DNA from: Spirodela intermedia
Lineage: Eukaryota; Streptophyta; Magnoliopsida; Alismatales; Araceae
NCBI GenBank assembly: GCA_902729315.2
Contig: LR746280.1
Span: 1,418,501 to 1,482,500 of the forward strand
Direction: 5' to 3'
Length of the DNA stretch: 64,000 bases
Shown: positions 10,968-22,287 of the stretch, in pieces
Layout of the letters: every line of letters begins with the position of its first letter
Numbering within the stretch: position 1 is the first letter of the stretch
The notes under the pieces: model-generated
Told to the model about the DNA's origin: nothing
The model's database searches: none
The model's input: the letters and a program-made list of their open reading frames with translations, nothing else
Program-made: the position numbers and the translations under genes

Positions 10968-12474
10968 CTAATGCTTCTTGTCTTTCAACGGTCCCCTTGG
11001 GATCTTACTCAGAACCTTCGCATCAAACACAGTATACTGTTTCTTGATCTCTATCACTGCTTTCTCTCCAAAAGCATCGATCTTGTCCTCATACTTCTCG
11101 TAAATGAATGGAATGGTGAGCAGTAAGACGAACACTGTTTTTGGTTGTGACATAAAAGATCAGGCCATGAGAAAGAGGGAAAATAAATTCGAACAATGAG
11201 AGTTGGAGAATCTTAACGTAGGTCCCAGGAATCAATATTACCTATATAAAACAACGTCAGGAAATTGAAGCAACTTCCGACAACAGACAAAGCCCACAAT
11301 CCAGCAATCACCTGAGAACGCAGGGGCATTCGTCAGTTGTAAAAACAACACAGCCAAAAAACATTGAGAGTTAATGCAAGCGGGAGGAAACATACTGCGA
11401 GGAACTTCTTAAGGTCTCTTCCTGATGCTATGTCCCTTAGAACAGAAGAGGCATGGTTAATCTCGACACTCAGAGAACGAGCGATATCCGCTACGAGATC
11501 CTCGGGGATGTGGACCTCCGGAATGCGTGGTGGGGACCTAAAGAAAACTCATCCGTGAGCAGATAATTTTCGGATAAAAGGCATAGACAATCAGATAGAG
11601 GGAAAGGGAGGGAACAGTGGTCACTTGTTGATGAATGTTGTAGCATTGATCCAAAGGAAGAGGCTCGCCAAGGAAAAGATGAGGACGTGGCACACTAGCG
11701 CGAGCAGGTGGTATTCAAGCAATTCAAATAGGACCCAGTCCACTGTAGCCCCAGCAAGGACTCCGGCCGTTAACTTCTTATTCCTCCACAGGAAAAAATC
11801 CGCCACTGTACATGCAACCATTCACACACGTATCACGATAAAGAACTCAGAGGAATCTCAAGCGACGTTTTTGATGGAACAGAGTAGAGACGATTCACAT
11901 ATGGATTGCACAGACATGAGGTTGCATCTCAGAACGAGGCTCGAAAATAGTTGATGACGTAAAAATCAAATGAACCGGATGTCATAACTAAGAAAAGAAA
12001 ACATAAGAAAGAAAAAAAGGAATCATCATCCTAATTCCTGAAGCGAAAAGCAAAACTCCCACAGCTTTACTGACAACATAAATAGCAAAAACGGAGTTAA
12101 CCAAGTCGGAGTTCAATGGATCTTAAATATAGACAATCTAAAACATCGAACAGCGCCGATCCAACCTAGATGCTCAAGTGCAAGGAGGTAAAGCAGAAAC
12201 AAAAGTGCTACTAACAACCGGAGGCAACACCATGAAAAAGTTGAGAGACTCTTCCGCGAGAAAAAAATCTATCCATAGGAGGGTTTTTACCTTTGCCGCC
12301 CCCGAAGACCGAGTGGATCGGCGTCTCGCGGCCGAAGAAGCGCCAGATCTTGGCCTTGACGGAAGACAAAACCTCCGACTCATCATCCGACGAATCATGA
12401 CCATGCAACTTCTCCACGATCTTGTCGATCAGCGTCTCCCCAGCAGGGCTCGATTCCTTTTCGTGCTCCCCCAT
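10968..12474 (-). CDS. RTNLB: reticulon-like protein of the RTNLB family (five exons)
   Basis: Minus-strand exons are 12474-12291, 11805-11625, 11537-11396, 11311-11242 and 11134-10968, all with GT-AG borders, giving 247 residues. The cytosolic N-terminus (about 1-60) is acidic and ends in HSVFGGGK. The reticulon domain follows: [16 protein letters not shown], then two long hydrophobic hairpins ([39 protein letters not shown] and [20 protein letters not shown]). The protein ends KDKKH, which fits the KxKxx ER-retrieval pattern. Reticulons bend and tubulate ER membrane. The length is usual for plant RTNLBs. It is transcribed away from the unidentified gene at 13079. HVA22k, from another ER-tubule-shaping family, lies about 2.2 kb beyond its start. 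Confidence 0.92.
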
Positions 12475-13078
12475 CCTCGTTCACCAGTGAGCGCAGCGGC
12501 AGCAGTCCGCAAATCTCAAACCCGTCGCAGTTCTCTCTGCAACCACAAATCGTCCTCCGGCCCTTTCTCTTTCCATCTCTTTCTACTCCTCAGGAACGAC
12601 GACGTCACCCAGGCCCACCACGAGTCCTTCGGGGGACCAGCTCACAAAATCCGATCCTGACCGTCGATCGAATTCCACGGACGGACGAAACTCCCTCCTT
12701 TCCTTCCGGCTCTTCGAAGGAAGTCGAAGCATCTAGAAGGTTTTCACCAAAACCCGTCTCATAAAACTATTTGCTTTCATGTCAGTCTGATTTTATTGTT
12801 AGGGCCACTATCACGCGCGTCGGTAGTGGCAGCCAAGGGGCGTTCGACGTCCTTCAGTCGACACCGAGCTATTTGAAAGGGCCTCGTGGGGCCCGCATTT
12901 GACCCCGTGGTCTCGTTTGCTTCGTCCAGAAGGAAATGGGTCGGACCGGGTAGTAGCCCAATGGACCCGTAAATCAGCCCGGTATAGCCCGGTTTTCTGG
13001 ATTGATTCTGGCCTCTGAAAAAGTTCTTCTTCCACTGCCGCTGCTCCCGCCCGCCGCCGCCCTCGCAGGGAGAAGAAA
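12475..13078. promoter_or_regulatory. 604-bp divergent intergenic promoter between the reticulon and an unknown gene
   Basis: The two start codons face away from each other across this segment. It is moderately GC-rich. Near 12726-12743 it has a degenerate heat-shock-element-like array (GAA, ATC, GAA, TTT units spaced by two bases). A shared bidirectional promoter is an inference from geometry only. Confidence 0.4.
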
Positions 13079-14024
13079 ATGGAGAACTGTGGACGATCGC
13101 TTCAGCAGGACGATGCCAGGAAAGAGAACGGCGGAGCGAGAGTGACGGCAAACGGCGAAAGGAACCTACCGAAAGGCGAGATGCTGTCGGCTATAGTGAG
13201 ATCTGCTCTACAACACAAGGTGGGTGAATCTTCTCGGCAATGGCCTCACTCGTCGATGATTTGAGTTCACGGATCATCTCACAGCTTCGTCTGTTCGTAG
13301 AATCTTGTTCCATTGTAAGCTGCGATTTTGTAATCTGCAAGTAGAGGAAGCCTGCTGAGATGACGAACGCCTCGTAGATCCGTTTGCTCTTGCGGAAACG
13401 AGAGAAAACAGCGAGATGTCTCCTTCTAGCTCGGACAAAACGATTCCCTTGAAAACAACAAAGAGAAGAAGCAGCTGGATGAAATGCTCCGTCGTACCTT
13501 GTCAACGACGGAGAAATTCAGGCGGGGAAGACGAGATCGAGACCAAGAGTGAGAGGCCAGTTCGTGCGTCCTGGCGGGGTGATGACACCTCGTTGTGGTT
13601 TTCCTCGACCGTGGTGGTTCCTCTTCGCGGTGTGCCGTAATTTCCTCTTTCCTATTAACCGTACGCATTGCAGGCCACCACTGATGCGACGTCTTCCTGT
13701 GTTCCTCAACCATTGCTTCGTTGCAAGCTGAGACTGAAGAGCGGCACTTTCTTCCTGGAAAATCGGATAATCAAGGAGACGACTCCTTCCAGACGCAGAA
13801 TCGTCGACGTCGAACCACGCTTTTCCCATGGAAGTGACAAGAGAAGAAGAACCAAGGATGAAATGGTCTGCTCTACCTCACCCGCAACACCTCGCTTCCC
13901 CGTCCGCCGGCCGACTCCTCCCATGTACTGCTACTCTCAGGATTTTGACTGCAATTTGTTGAGGAATATGCCAAGGGGACTAGGAATATACAGCAGATAC
14001 TCCGAATCCGAGCAGGACGATTGA
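13079..14024 (+). CDS. small basic protein of unknown function (two exons)
   Basis: Exons 13079-13219 and 13674-14024 join in phase 0 across a GT-AG intron (acceptor TTGCAG at 13668-13673) to give 163 residues. I do not recognise the family. The first exon is polar and charged. The second holds a Lys/Arg-rich stretch (ETTPSRRRIV; DKRRRTKDEM) that could be a nuclear signal, then a Pro-rich piece (RFPVRRPTPPMYCYS) and an acidic end (SESEQDD). No signal peptide or membrane helix is seen. Support comes from the open frame continuing across a good intron and from its place head-to-head with the reticulon gene. The model could miss an exon. Confidence 0.5.
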
Positions 14025-14701
14025 AGATGATCCGCCAATCAGATGGACAACGATAGAAGACGTGGATGCACCTTCACCGTTCAATTGGACTGACAACACT
14101 CCAGGTCAGACATCACCACAAGATGGCCAAGATATTTCAATTCGTCCAAAGCTCAGTAAGGTGGCAAAAATTTTAGCGGTATTGTAGTAAATATTAATGT
14201 ATAAATATTCCTTCTCTCTCTCTCTCTCTCTCTCTCCTACTTCCAACCCATATAATTATTTCAATTTATTTACTTTTGATGAGGTTTATATTAATTAATT
14301 TAAAAAATGATGACCATTTTGAAAATTTTATTTTTAATGAAATGGTGGGGATCCGTAAAAAACCATCGACATGTCCTCTAGTGGGTCCGAGTCCGTGGGA
14401 TAGATGGGGAGCCGAGTTGGCGAGTTAAGGCCCGAGTCGCCGATCTGTCTCCGAGTCGTCGCAGCAGAAAGGGGGTCCCACACCTTCCACAGGCCTCTCC
14501 GGCGCGCGCTTGTTGCCGGTGTTTTCCGCGCTCGGCTCGAGGCTCTGGTATCGGCGAACTCACCGTCTCTGCCCCCGACGACTACGACGGCGACGAGGAA
14601 GACCATTCGAGCGGTTCGGGGCAGGAGATTGAAGGACGCGCGGGGAAGTGATCTGTAGCTTAGGACGCTATAAGATCGCTCTGGTTCCGGTGAAGGATTT
14701 T
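14025..14701. other. spacer with a TC microsatellite and the HVA22k promoter
   Basis: It holds the 3' UTR of the unknown gene, a CT dinucleotide run at about 14211-14237, an AT-rich stretch at 14240-14335, and a GC-rich 14400-14701 segment that is the likely 5' UTR of HVA22k. An open frame in the GC-rich part has no family signature. Confidence 0.5.
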
Positions 14702-17700
14702 ATGGCTCTGATCGGGTCGGCTATCTCCGGCGAGGTACTTGGACGTTAGAATTGATTTTCTTGCCTATTGCTTTCTCCGCAGTTCTTTGGCGATCCGTTT
14801 TCTGCTGGATTTTCCACGCGGGGCGTTCCTCGTTGGCGCCCGTTGTTGGTGATCTTCAAAATTCCGTCAAGTGTTAGGGTTCGAAAATTCCCATTTGCGA
14901 TGGATTCTTCCCTCGGAAATGGTTTCCTCCAACACATGTACATTAGCATATAGCTGACGTGAGTTACGTAAGGCAAACGCGGCAGGAATGGTTCTGCGAT
15001 TCGTGCTAAGATATTTGTTAACCAATTGATGGATATAGAAAGGAACGAGTAGCTATTTAGGGTTTCCCAGAGGAGGAAAACAAGGTGGAAAATAAGGAAT
15101 GCCACTTTGTGATGCTCTGTTCTTTCCTCATCAGTCAACGACCCTTGCATGTACGAAATAAATTGCTACGTGAAATATTATTTACCTTTAATTTTGACCT
15201 ATTTTATTTGATATGGAGTCTGATGCATGACGGTATCGTGGTGATAATTAAAAAGAATTGCGAAGCATCCCTGCCTCTTCCTTCTTTTGGATTCGTAAGG
15301 TAGGCCTCCGAACACTTAGTTTGGAACCTCTTCATCTCACTGGAGGAGTTGTACGCATGTTTCCTTTAGATGTATCATAGATTACTATGCGGTACCGTCC
15401 ACAATAGCTGCAAGGTATCACAAATAGCTCGCAGGTCCTTAATATGTTTCTTTCATTTCTGTCATATAGTTTGCATTGAAAATGTCCGAGAATTTGTCAC
15501 CATATGATTCTAGACGAAGTCAGTTACCCTCTCCTATATCAGTACCTCTTTCGCATGCTTCATTCTTACAGCTGGCATTTGCAGTCCGTGAGAGACATTA
15601 GCTATCCTGATTTTTATGGAAAAGCAACATGTAATCAATAATAAAACTTTCAGCGATAGCAGTTTAACTTTGGGTTTTGATGTCTACATGCTACTGACTT
15701 GGATGTGTTTTGGGGAAGCGTTGTTTATATCCTACAAGTTTTATTTGTTTTTTTTTTTGTTCAATTTTGGCTAGTCAATCAGAATCCTCGTGAATTTAAA
15801 TGGGATCGATGCACGATCTTAATATGCTCAATGCACGATCCAAGCAGAGTATTGCCTGAAAAGAATGAAGTCAGTGGATTGTGTGTTGCGAATTTTGAGA
15901 ATTCCGAACCCCACTGGCTTACATCTTTATATGCTTTCCTCCCAAGGATGAATGATAGGGAAATGTGTCCTGAAACCGGACTGCTGAAGTGTTTGAGAGC
16001 ACCCAGCATCCAGTTAGTCATTGTGTGCTTGAATGCTTTAGATCCTCTTTTAGTTCGAGCTCTGTAATGGCCTATTTTAGACGTGGCTGAGAGTCTCTTC
16101 ATTGTGGTTGCTCGAGTTATACATGGAGCTTTATTAAATTACGGCTAAACAATAAAACATTTTTTATTAGGTTTACCATCTCTGCGTTCTTGTGATGCAA
16201 AATCGTTGAGTCTGGATATCATTGGGTTTTACTTTGTGGAATGTTTCTGACTTTATTTAGGTTATTTGTTCAAACCCTTTTAACATGTTGGAGAAATATC
16301 TTGTCCAATATCGTAATCAACAGAAATGGAAGTAGAATTTCCTTTACCATAAGCTGCTGACCAGAACCTTCGATAAATTTAAAGAGTTGCTTATACCGTT
16401 GTACATCCAGGAAACGTTTTTGATCTTTTTACTCTAGGTTTTTAATTGATCGTGCTTATTTTTAAAGGTCGTGCTAAAAGGATACTGGTTACAAGACTCC
16501 TTTTGTTCACTTGTATGATTTAAATGCCATAACCTCCTGGTTCTTTTCGCCGTTGTGGGGCCATCAGAAAGTTATTGCTTTGGATCTTCATTACGAATCA
16601 CGCCATTGGTGTTTGCCTTGATCCTTCCTTTTATAGCGTTCTAGATTTATTGATTGTCTATGAATTCTGTTCCATTTCTATGTGCAGTTATCAACTTCTT
16701 GTGAAAATAAGGTTCTATGTTCATCTCTGTATTATTATTGGTACAAAATTTTGTTTACCAGGAAAGTAATTTTTTTCTCATTACATTGAACTGATTTTTT
16801 TCATGCATTTTGCAGGTTGGATTGAGGCTATTGCTGAGTCCAGTTGGTTCTAATATAGTTATCAGGACTGCCTGGTAATTTCTTCTATCAGTTTGGTTTC
16901 CTCTTATTATGCCTGAAATAGACAGCCTAGTAACTTTGACATCATTTCACAATCTTCCTCATCTTGTCTTTCTTTTATTGTTGGTTAAGGACACACTTTG
17001 GATGGTAGTTTTGATAGTAATTAACCTTTTTTACCCAGTTGTTAGAACCTTTATTTTCTTCAGCATAATATTGCTCCTTCACTAGGCATTATTGCAATCG
17101 TATTTGCTTTTCAAAAACTGAAAACTTTTTCATTGTACGTATGTTGTGACTGATGCTCATTGCGTGACATAATTTTTTCTCCTGCCCTATTGTTCTTGCA
17201 GTTGTACTGTGGGAATTGCTCTTCCCGTGTACTCCACTTTCAAGGCTATTGAGAAAAAGGATTATGATGATCAGGAAAAGTGGCTTCTATATTGGGCAGG
17301 TCAGCTGCAGCTTTTCTTTTGGGTCATCTCTCACGATCTGTATCCTTGCTTATTTTATGTTTTGCAATTTTTTGGTAATTCTTCTTGAGACTTGCTAAAT
17401 TGTGACAATACCCAATGCTGCTTGATAGGGGCTCACCACACAAGAAATAGGAACAAATAAACACCACAAACTGATTGGAAAATCTCAAGGAAACGTAGTC
17501 CTCTCCACAAACAGTCCCTCTTCCGTCTCTCCTATTGTCAGTGCCACTTTCCGTCTCTCCACAAACGAGTTTGATTGGAAAATTCAGACTCCTGATTCCC
17601 TCTTTATAACAGCTCCTTGTCGAGGGTCACAGTACATCTTTCCAAACTCAGTTAAAGGTTAGCTGGACTTTGTATACATGTCCGCAAAAGCCAAAAGAAG

Positions 17701-20700
17701 AAAAAAAGCAATAGCTACCTCTCAACAACCTCGTGTGAGTAAACGTCAGCATATGCTTGGGAACTGATTTCCACGGTCTTCTTTCTGAAAGACGTGTTGG
17801 AAGTTAATGGAGCGGTAAAAAAAAAAGAGAGGTGGAATTTGACTTATTTGATAGGATGACATAAAATCTATGCTTGATGCATCTGTTTTTCTGATTTATG
17901 TTTGATGAATTCTTCTCTTTCTGATGGTAATGTTTTCTCTTGTTTTGTGCAGCATTTGGATCATTCACCCTTGTAGAATCATTATCTGACAAAGTCATTT
18001 CATGGTACGTCTCTGCTTTAATTCTTTATTATTTTTTATTATTGGATAATGTATTACTAAGGTATGTTCTTAGCCGGGATAAAAGTTGTGTGGAAAACAG
18101 AGGTGTCAGTGGTAATGTATTAAATCATTAAATAATCTGTGCCAACATCTAACTCAACAACTTTCTGTCATCAAACCCAAAAAGTGGTTTTGAAGGGAGC
18201 GAAGATAGGGTAGTTATGCAGACTGCTCTGGTTTTACAAAATCTAGCCAAGTCTCCTGCGGGTAAATTTAATCGAAAAACTTCTTTTACTCATTAACTAC
18301 TATACTCATTACTGAAGCGTTATTAATTTACTGAAAGGACAAGAAGATGTACAAATATCTGATGTGGCTTGTAGAATTTTCAAAAATCGGATTCAGCCAG
18401 CTAGATGTGTTTCAGCGGGAAATTTAATCATTGAGTTGGATGGTCTTATTCTTGTTTGGCCTGCTTGTATTGGTCATGGATCTATTGAGTCATACTATTT
18501 TCAATGCGTTGCCCTATTATACTTGGAAATCGAAACGGTACCTCAAAACCTATCTATATAATCAGCACCGCACGCAATATTTTGAGGTTTCGATTATGTT
18601 TGAGATCATTCAATATTTGTCGTATTGTATGGTGTTCCAAGGATAACCACCAAACATCATCCCATTCAATCTCCTGGATTATCACCTATATCATGTTTTA
18701 AAAAAGCAATGATTATTTTAGTTACCTGATATACAGTTAAAGAGATAGTGTTGACGAAATGAGAAAAGCTGTGTATGAAATTTAACCGGGCACATTTAAC
18801 GAAAAAGATTTATTATTTCAAAGTCAAAAGTGTGTTACGTGGTGCAAAAATATTGGTGGGTTCTTATCTATCTACTTTGTGTCCCAGACTTGGTATTGTT
18901 GGTTTGTTTTTATCTGAACTATGATCATGAGCTTAATGGTGGTCCAAAGGATGATAAAATTTCGCTACTCATGTTTTTCCCTTTGTTCATTTTTTCCAAG
19001 TTGTTTATAATGAAGGCATCTGAATTCAGTTACTGAATTGCCAATGATAAAGATATTCGGTTGGCTTCTAAATTTTGGTGTTCTCCTAGGATTCCGTTCT
19101 ACTACCATTTGAAGTTTGCTTTCCTTGTGTGGCTTCAGCTTCCATCCAATAATGTAAGTACATAAACATTAGTGCAAGGTCAAGTTTGATTTCTACTTTC
19201 TCTGATTTACTTTGACAGATGTTTCTTTTGACGGAAGAGAGTATGTGAAGATAAGATTATCATGACATTGGGGCATCACGATTACATCTGAAATTAAGGA
19301 AAATAAGTTTTAATGGCGAGGAAATCAAAGTAGAACATAATGCAAAACGTTTAGTTACCATTAATCTATGATGTCTGTTAGTCTGATTTTTCCCTAGTTC
19401 CCATTAGTGGACTGAAAATCTTCACAATGAGAACCGGTATGCATCTCAAGGTACCTCCAAACAGTTATGGCTGGACAGGATTCCAAGAACAATATGGTCT
19501 GACTTGATTTTGGTCGAGGGAAGGCCTGAAATGAAGTTAAATATGACTATGGAGCTTGATCTCAATTGAGGGAAGGCCTGAAACGAAGTGAAATATGACT
19601 ACAAACTTGATCTCAATCGAGGAAACGCCTGGAATGAAAATAAAACTATGATTACCAGGTTTCAACTCGGTACGGTAGAGAACTGAAATTGAAATAAGAC
19701 ATGACGATGGAAAGCTAGGAAAAAAGAAAGGCAAGAAATAGAAAACTAGAAAAAGGTGATTTAAAATTCCTCTGTTTGATGTTAATCAAAATTGGCTTTG
19801 GAGCAGGATCAGCTGATCTTGTGAACAGTGAAGACAAAGTTGTTCCTATTGCGTTGATCATCATGGGCTTTACGTACAAATTTGTATTTCAGTCTAATCG
19901 CCACAACATTAGTCATCGTTATAAAATGTTATCCGAAATACAAATTATCCGTTTTTTGTAGTGCCAGAAAAATGGATGAAAATTCTAATTGGTTAATCGC
20001 AACTAGATCACTGCTACCTTTGAAGAGTTTTTCTGTTATATGATGCCTCGACTTTGTTGTAATCCTCAATCGAGTCATCAATGGCGTTATAATTGCTGTT
20101 GCGTTCTCATCTCCCTAACCTGACCAGCAGCATGTCACCCCAAGCATCGGTTCATCCGAAATATGACCTTTTTTCAGCGATTGATCATTTTTCCTGAGGT
20201 ATTGCCAAACATATAAAAAATCCTGTCCTTTTTGTGTTAGAGTCACGATCTAGACAGCAATCTATTTTTGGTTGAGAAGATCACAGCTCCCAAATTTTTT
20301 GTAAGTTTTTTATTGGTCTATGAGATGCTATTCTATAATGACTTCACTTTATGTTCGGGATTTCGTCGAGGGTTGAATGGTTGGTGGTGACTGAACCAGA
20401 AAGTATTACAATTTTGTGTTGGGCCTTTTTTACGGGGAAGCATGATTCTATTGAAAGCCTCTCCACCTCACTCGAATTTAATTCATAGTCCAATCAGATT
20501 TTTTGCACTAACCCTGTTAGGTTCTTGATACAGAAGTATACGGTGGCCTTCAGATCGAAATCTTAAGGACACTGAGGGATACTCTTAAACCACCGCATCT
20601 CCTCCCTTTTTTTTTCTCTCTCCTCCCTACAATCAGACTAGATTTAAACGACGTGCAAATCTGACACAATTACTTAGTCATGCGTACATCTTGCTTCTTC

Positions 20701-21124
20701 TGTCCCTCAAGGTTTTCTAAACAGCGTAGCAGCATCGCTGACGTTTTACTTCTGTTCTTCAGGGAGCAAAGCATCTGTATGCTGAGCATTTGCGTCCATT
20801 CCTTCTGAGGCATCAGGCTAGTCTTGACAGGCTTCTGAGCTTCGCTTCTCGTGAGATCGTGAGTCCCCTTTGTTCTGCCTCTGATTTGTTTCATTGCCTA
20901 GAACGTTGGGATCTGGTTCAGGGGCCTCAGGCTGTGAAACGTTGCCTTGGCATAAACATAGCATGTGATCTATGTAGGAGAGGTGTAATGAGGATGAATG
21001 ATTAGAATGGAGAAATGACTAAATTTCATGGGATCTTCAGGCCAAGCTGATCAGCAGACATCAAGAGGAGATCATGTTCTTGAGAGGTTTGATTGGGAAG
21101 TGCGCTTCCGCAGGTGCGTCATAA
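14702..21124 (+). CDS. HVA22K: HVA22-like protein k (TB2/DP1/HVA22 family, seven exons)
   Basis: Exons are 14702-14734, 16816-16874, 17202-17299, 17953-18004, 19090-19153, 20763-20858 and 21041-21124, with matching phases, giving 161 residues. The family core is clear: MALIGSAISGEVGLRLLL, then CCTVGIALPVYSTFKAIEKK, LLYWAAFGSFTLVESLSDK and FYYHLKFAFLVWLQLP, followed by LRPFLLRHQASLDRLL and a basic tail. DP1/Yop1/HVA22 proteins insert hairpins into the ER membrane, curve it and partner reticulons; some plant members are induced by abscisic acid or stress. The stop at 21122 lies just after a possible donor (G|GTGCGT near 21111), so a further short exon with a different tail cannot be excluded. 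Introns make up more than 90% of the gene. Confidence 0.88.
19490..19712 (+). repeat. degenerate minisatellite, about four 51-52-bp units, in HVA22k intron 5
   Basis: Three clear units begin with CTTGAT at 19503, 19555 and 19606 (periods 52 and 51), and a weaker fourth ends near 19712. Each has a GAGG(G)AA(G)GCCTG core followed by an A-rich AATATGACTA part. No function is implied. Confidence 0.75.
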
Positions 21125-22287
21125 AGTTTTTCATTCTTCGGTGTGTGGTTTATATCCTTTCCCCTTACCTGATGATGATACGGGAGAGATCGGGCAACAC
21201 CCATCTTTTACTGACACCGGGCCAGCTGCCCATCACCGGAGAATTTAGTAGTAGATAGTCTCCTTATACATTTTGATTGGATCATGGTGTGGGATTAAGG
21301 GCATCAACGGGCCAGGTAAGCCCGGAATCTCAACCCGGTCCGGCCCGACGGCTATGATCAGTCAAGTCCATTCGCATTCTTTAGTGGGCTCCATCTCAGA
21401 TGCCAGGATTCCCGCTGTAGACCCCTTGCCTTCCCATCTCCACCACAGCCCTAGACCCCTCGGCCTATATGCATCCTGCTGAGATATAAACATTTAGATT
21501 GAGGATCCTCTTTTACCTCTGTCGCCATTCCCTCTCCATTATGGCAAGTTCTTTCCGGGTCTCTTTTTCCAGGAGCTGTTCTTGAGCACGATCTATCCAT
21601 GTTTCTTTCGTCTATCTGGCGCTTTGGACCAACACCAATGGCGATTTCCTATTCCTAACCAGCCAGCAACATGCTGAAAGTGATCATCCACCCGGGCCAG
21701 ACGGCGGAGCCAACCCGAACCCAGCGGCAGTTGGGGGGGCTTGCGGCCCCGGAGGAGATCGAGGACCCAGAGCCCGACCATGAGAGCTGACTTCGCCACC
21801 GCCGGCTTCACGTGGGCATATGGGACATCTCCCCTTGTTCATATTTGAGGTGGGATGAAGGGGTTATCTACATACTGGGGTATTTTTCTGTCGTCTAGGG
21901 AAACCTTGGGTTGCATTTTTCTATCTTGGTTGTGCAGACGATGGGCAGAATGTAAGACCCGGTAGCATCGGCAAGAGAGAAGTCAACCCATAAAGCTTCT
22001 CATTTCTATTCCCAGTTTCTTCCCCGACCAGAAGACCCTCGAGCTTTCTCACAGAGACTTTCCCACAGCAGAAGCCATTTATATGTACAGATTGACACTA
22101 CCAAGGACACCAAAAGGCCCTGCTGCGACGCCCTTATTTGGCTCAAGAGGGCTGGGTTCACCGACCTTACAGGGTACAATATACAGGTTGCAGCAGGGCA
22201 ATGGGGAGGAGGGGGTGGAATCCGAGGGAAGCAAGCTTACAGAAAGCACTGGGCAAGCAAATCTATCACCTGAGGAGCCTTCAGGAC
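21125..22287. other. spacer between the convergent HVA22k and HGGG-repeat genes
   Basis: It contains the 3' ends of both genes. A weak chance of an extra HVA22k exon remains because of the alternative donor near 21111. No recognisable coding region, RNA gene or element was found in the rest. Confidence 0.5.

Noticed and set aside
14404-14658. 84-codon open frame upstream of HVA22k
   Set aside because: Lies in the GC-rich leader/promoter; Arg/Thr-rich with no family signature or splice link to the HVA22k exons.
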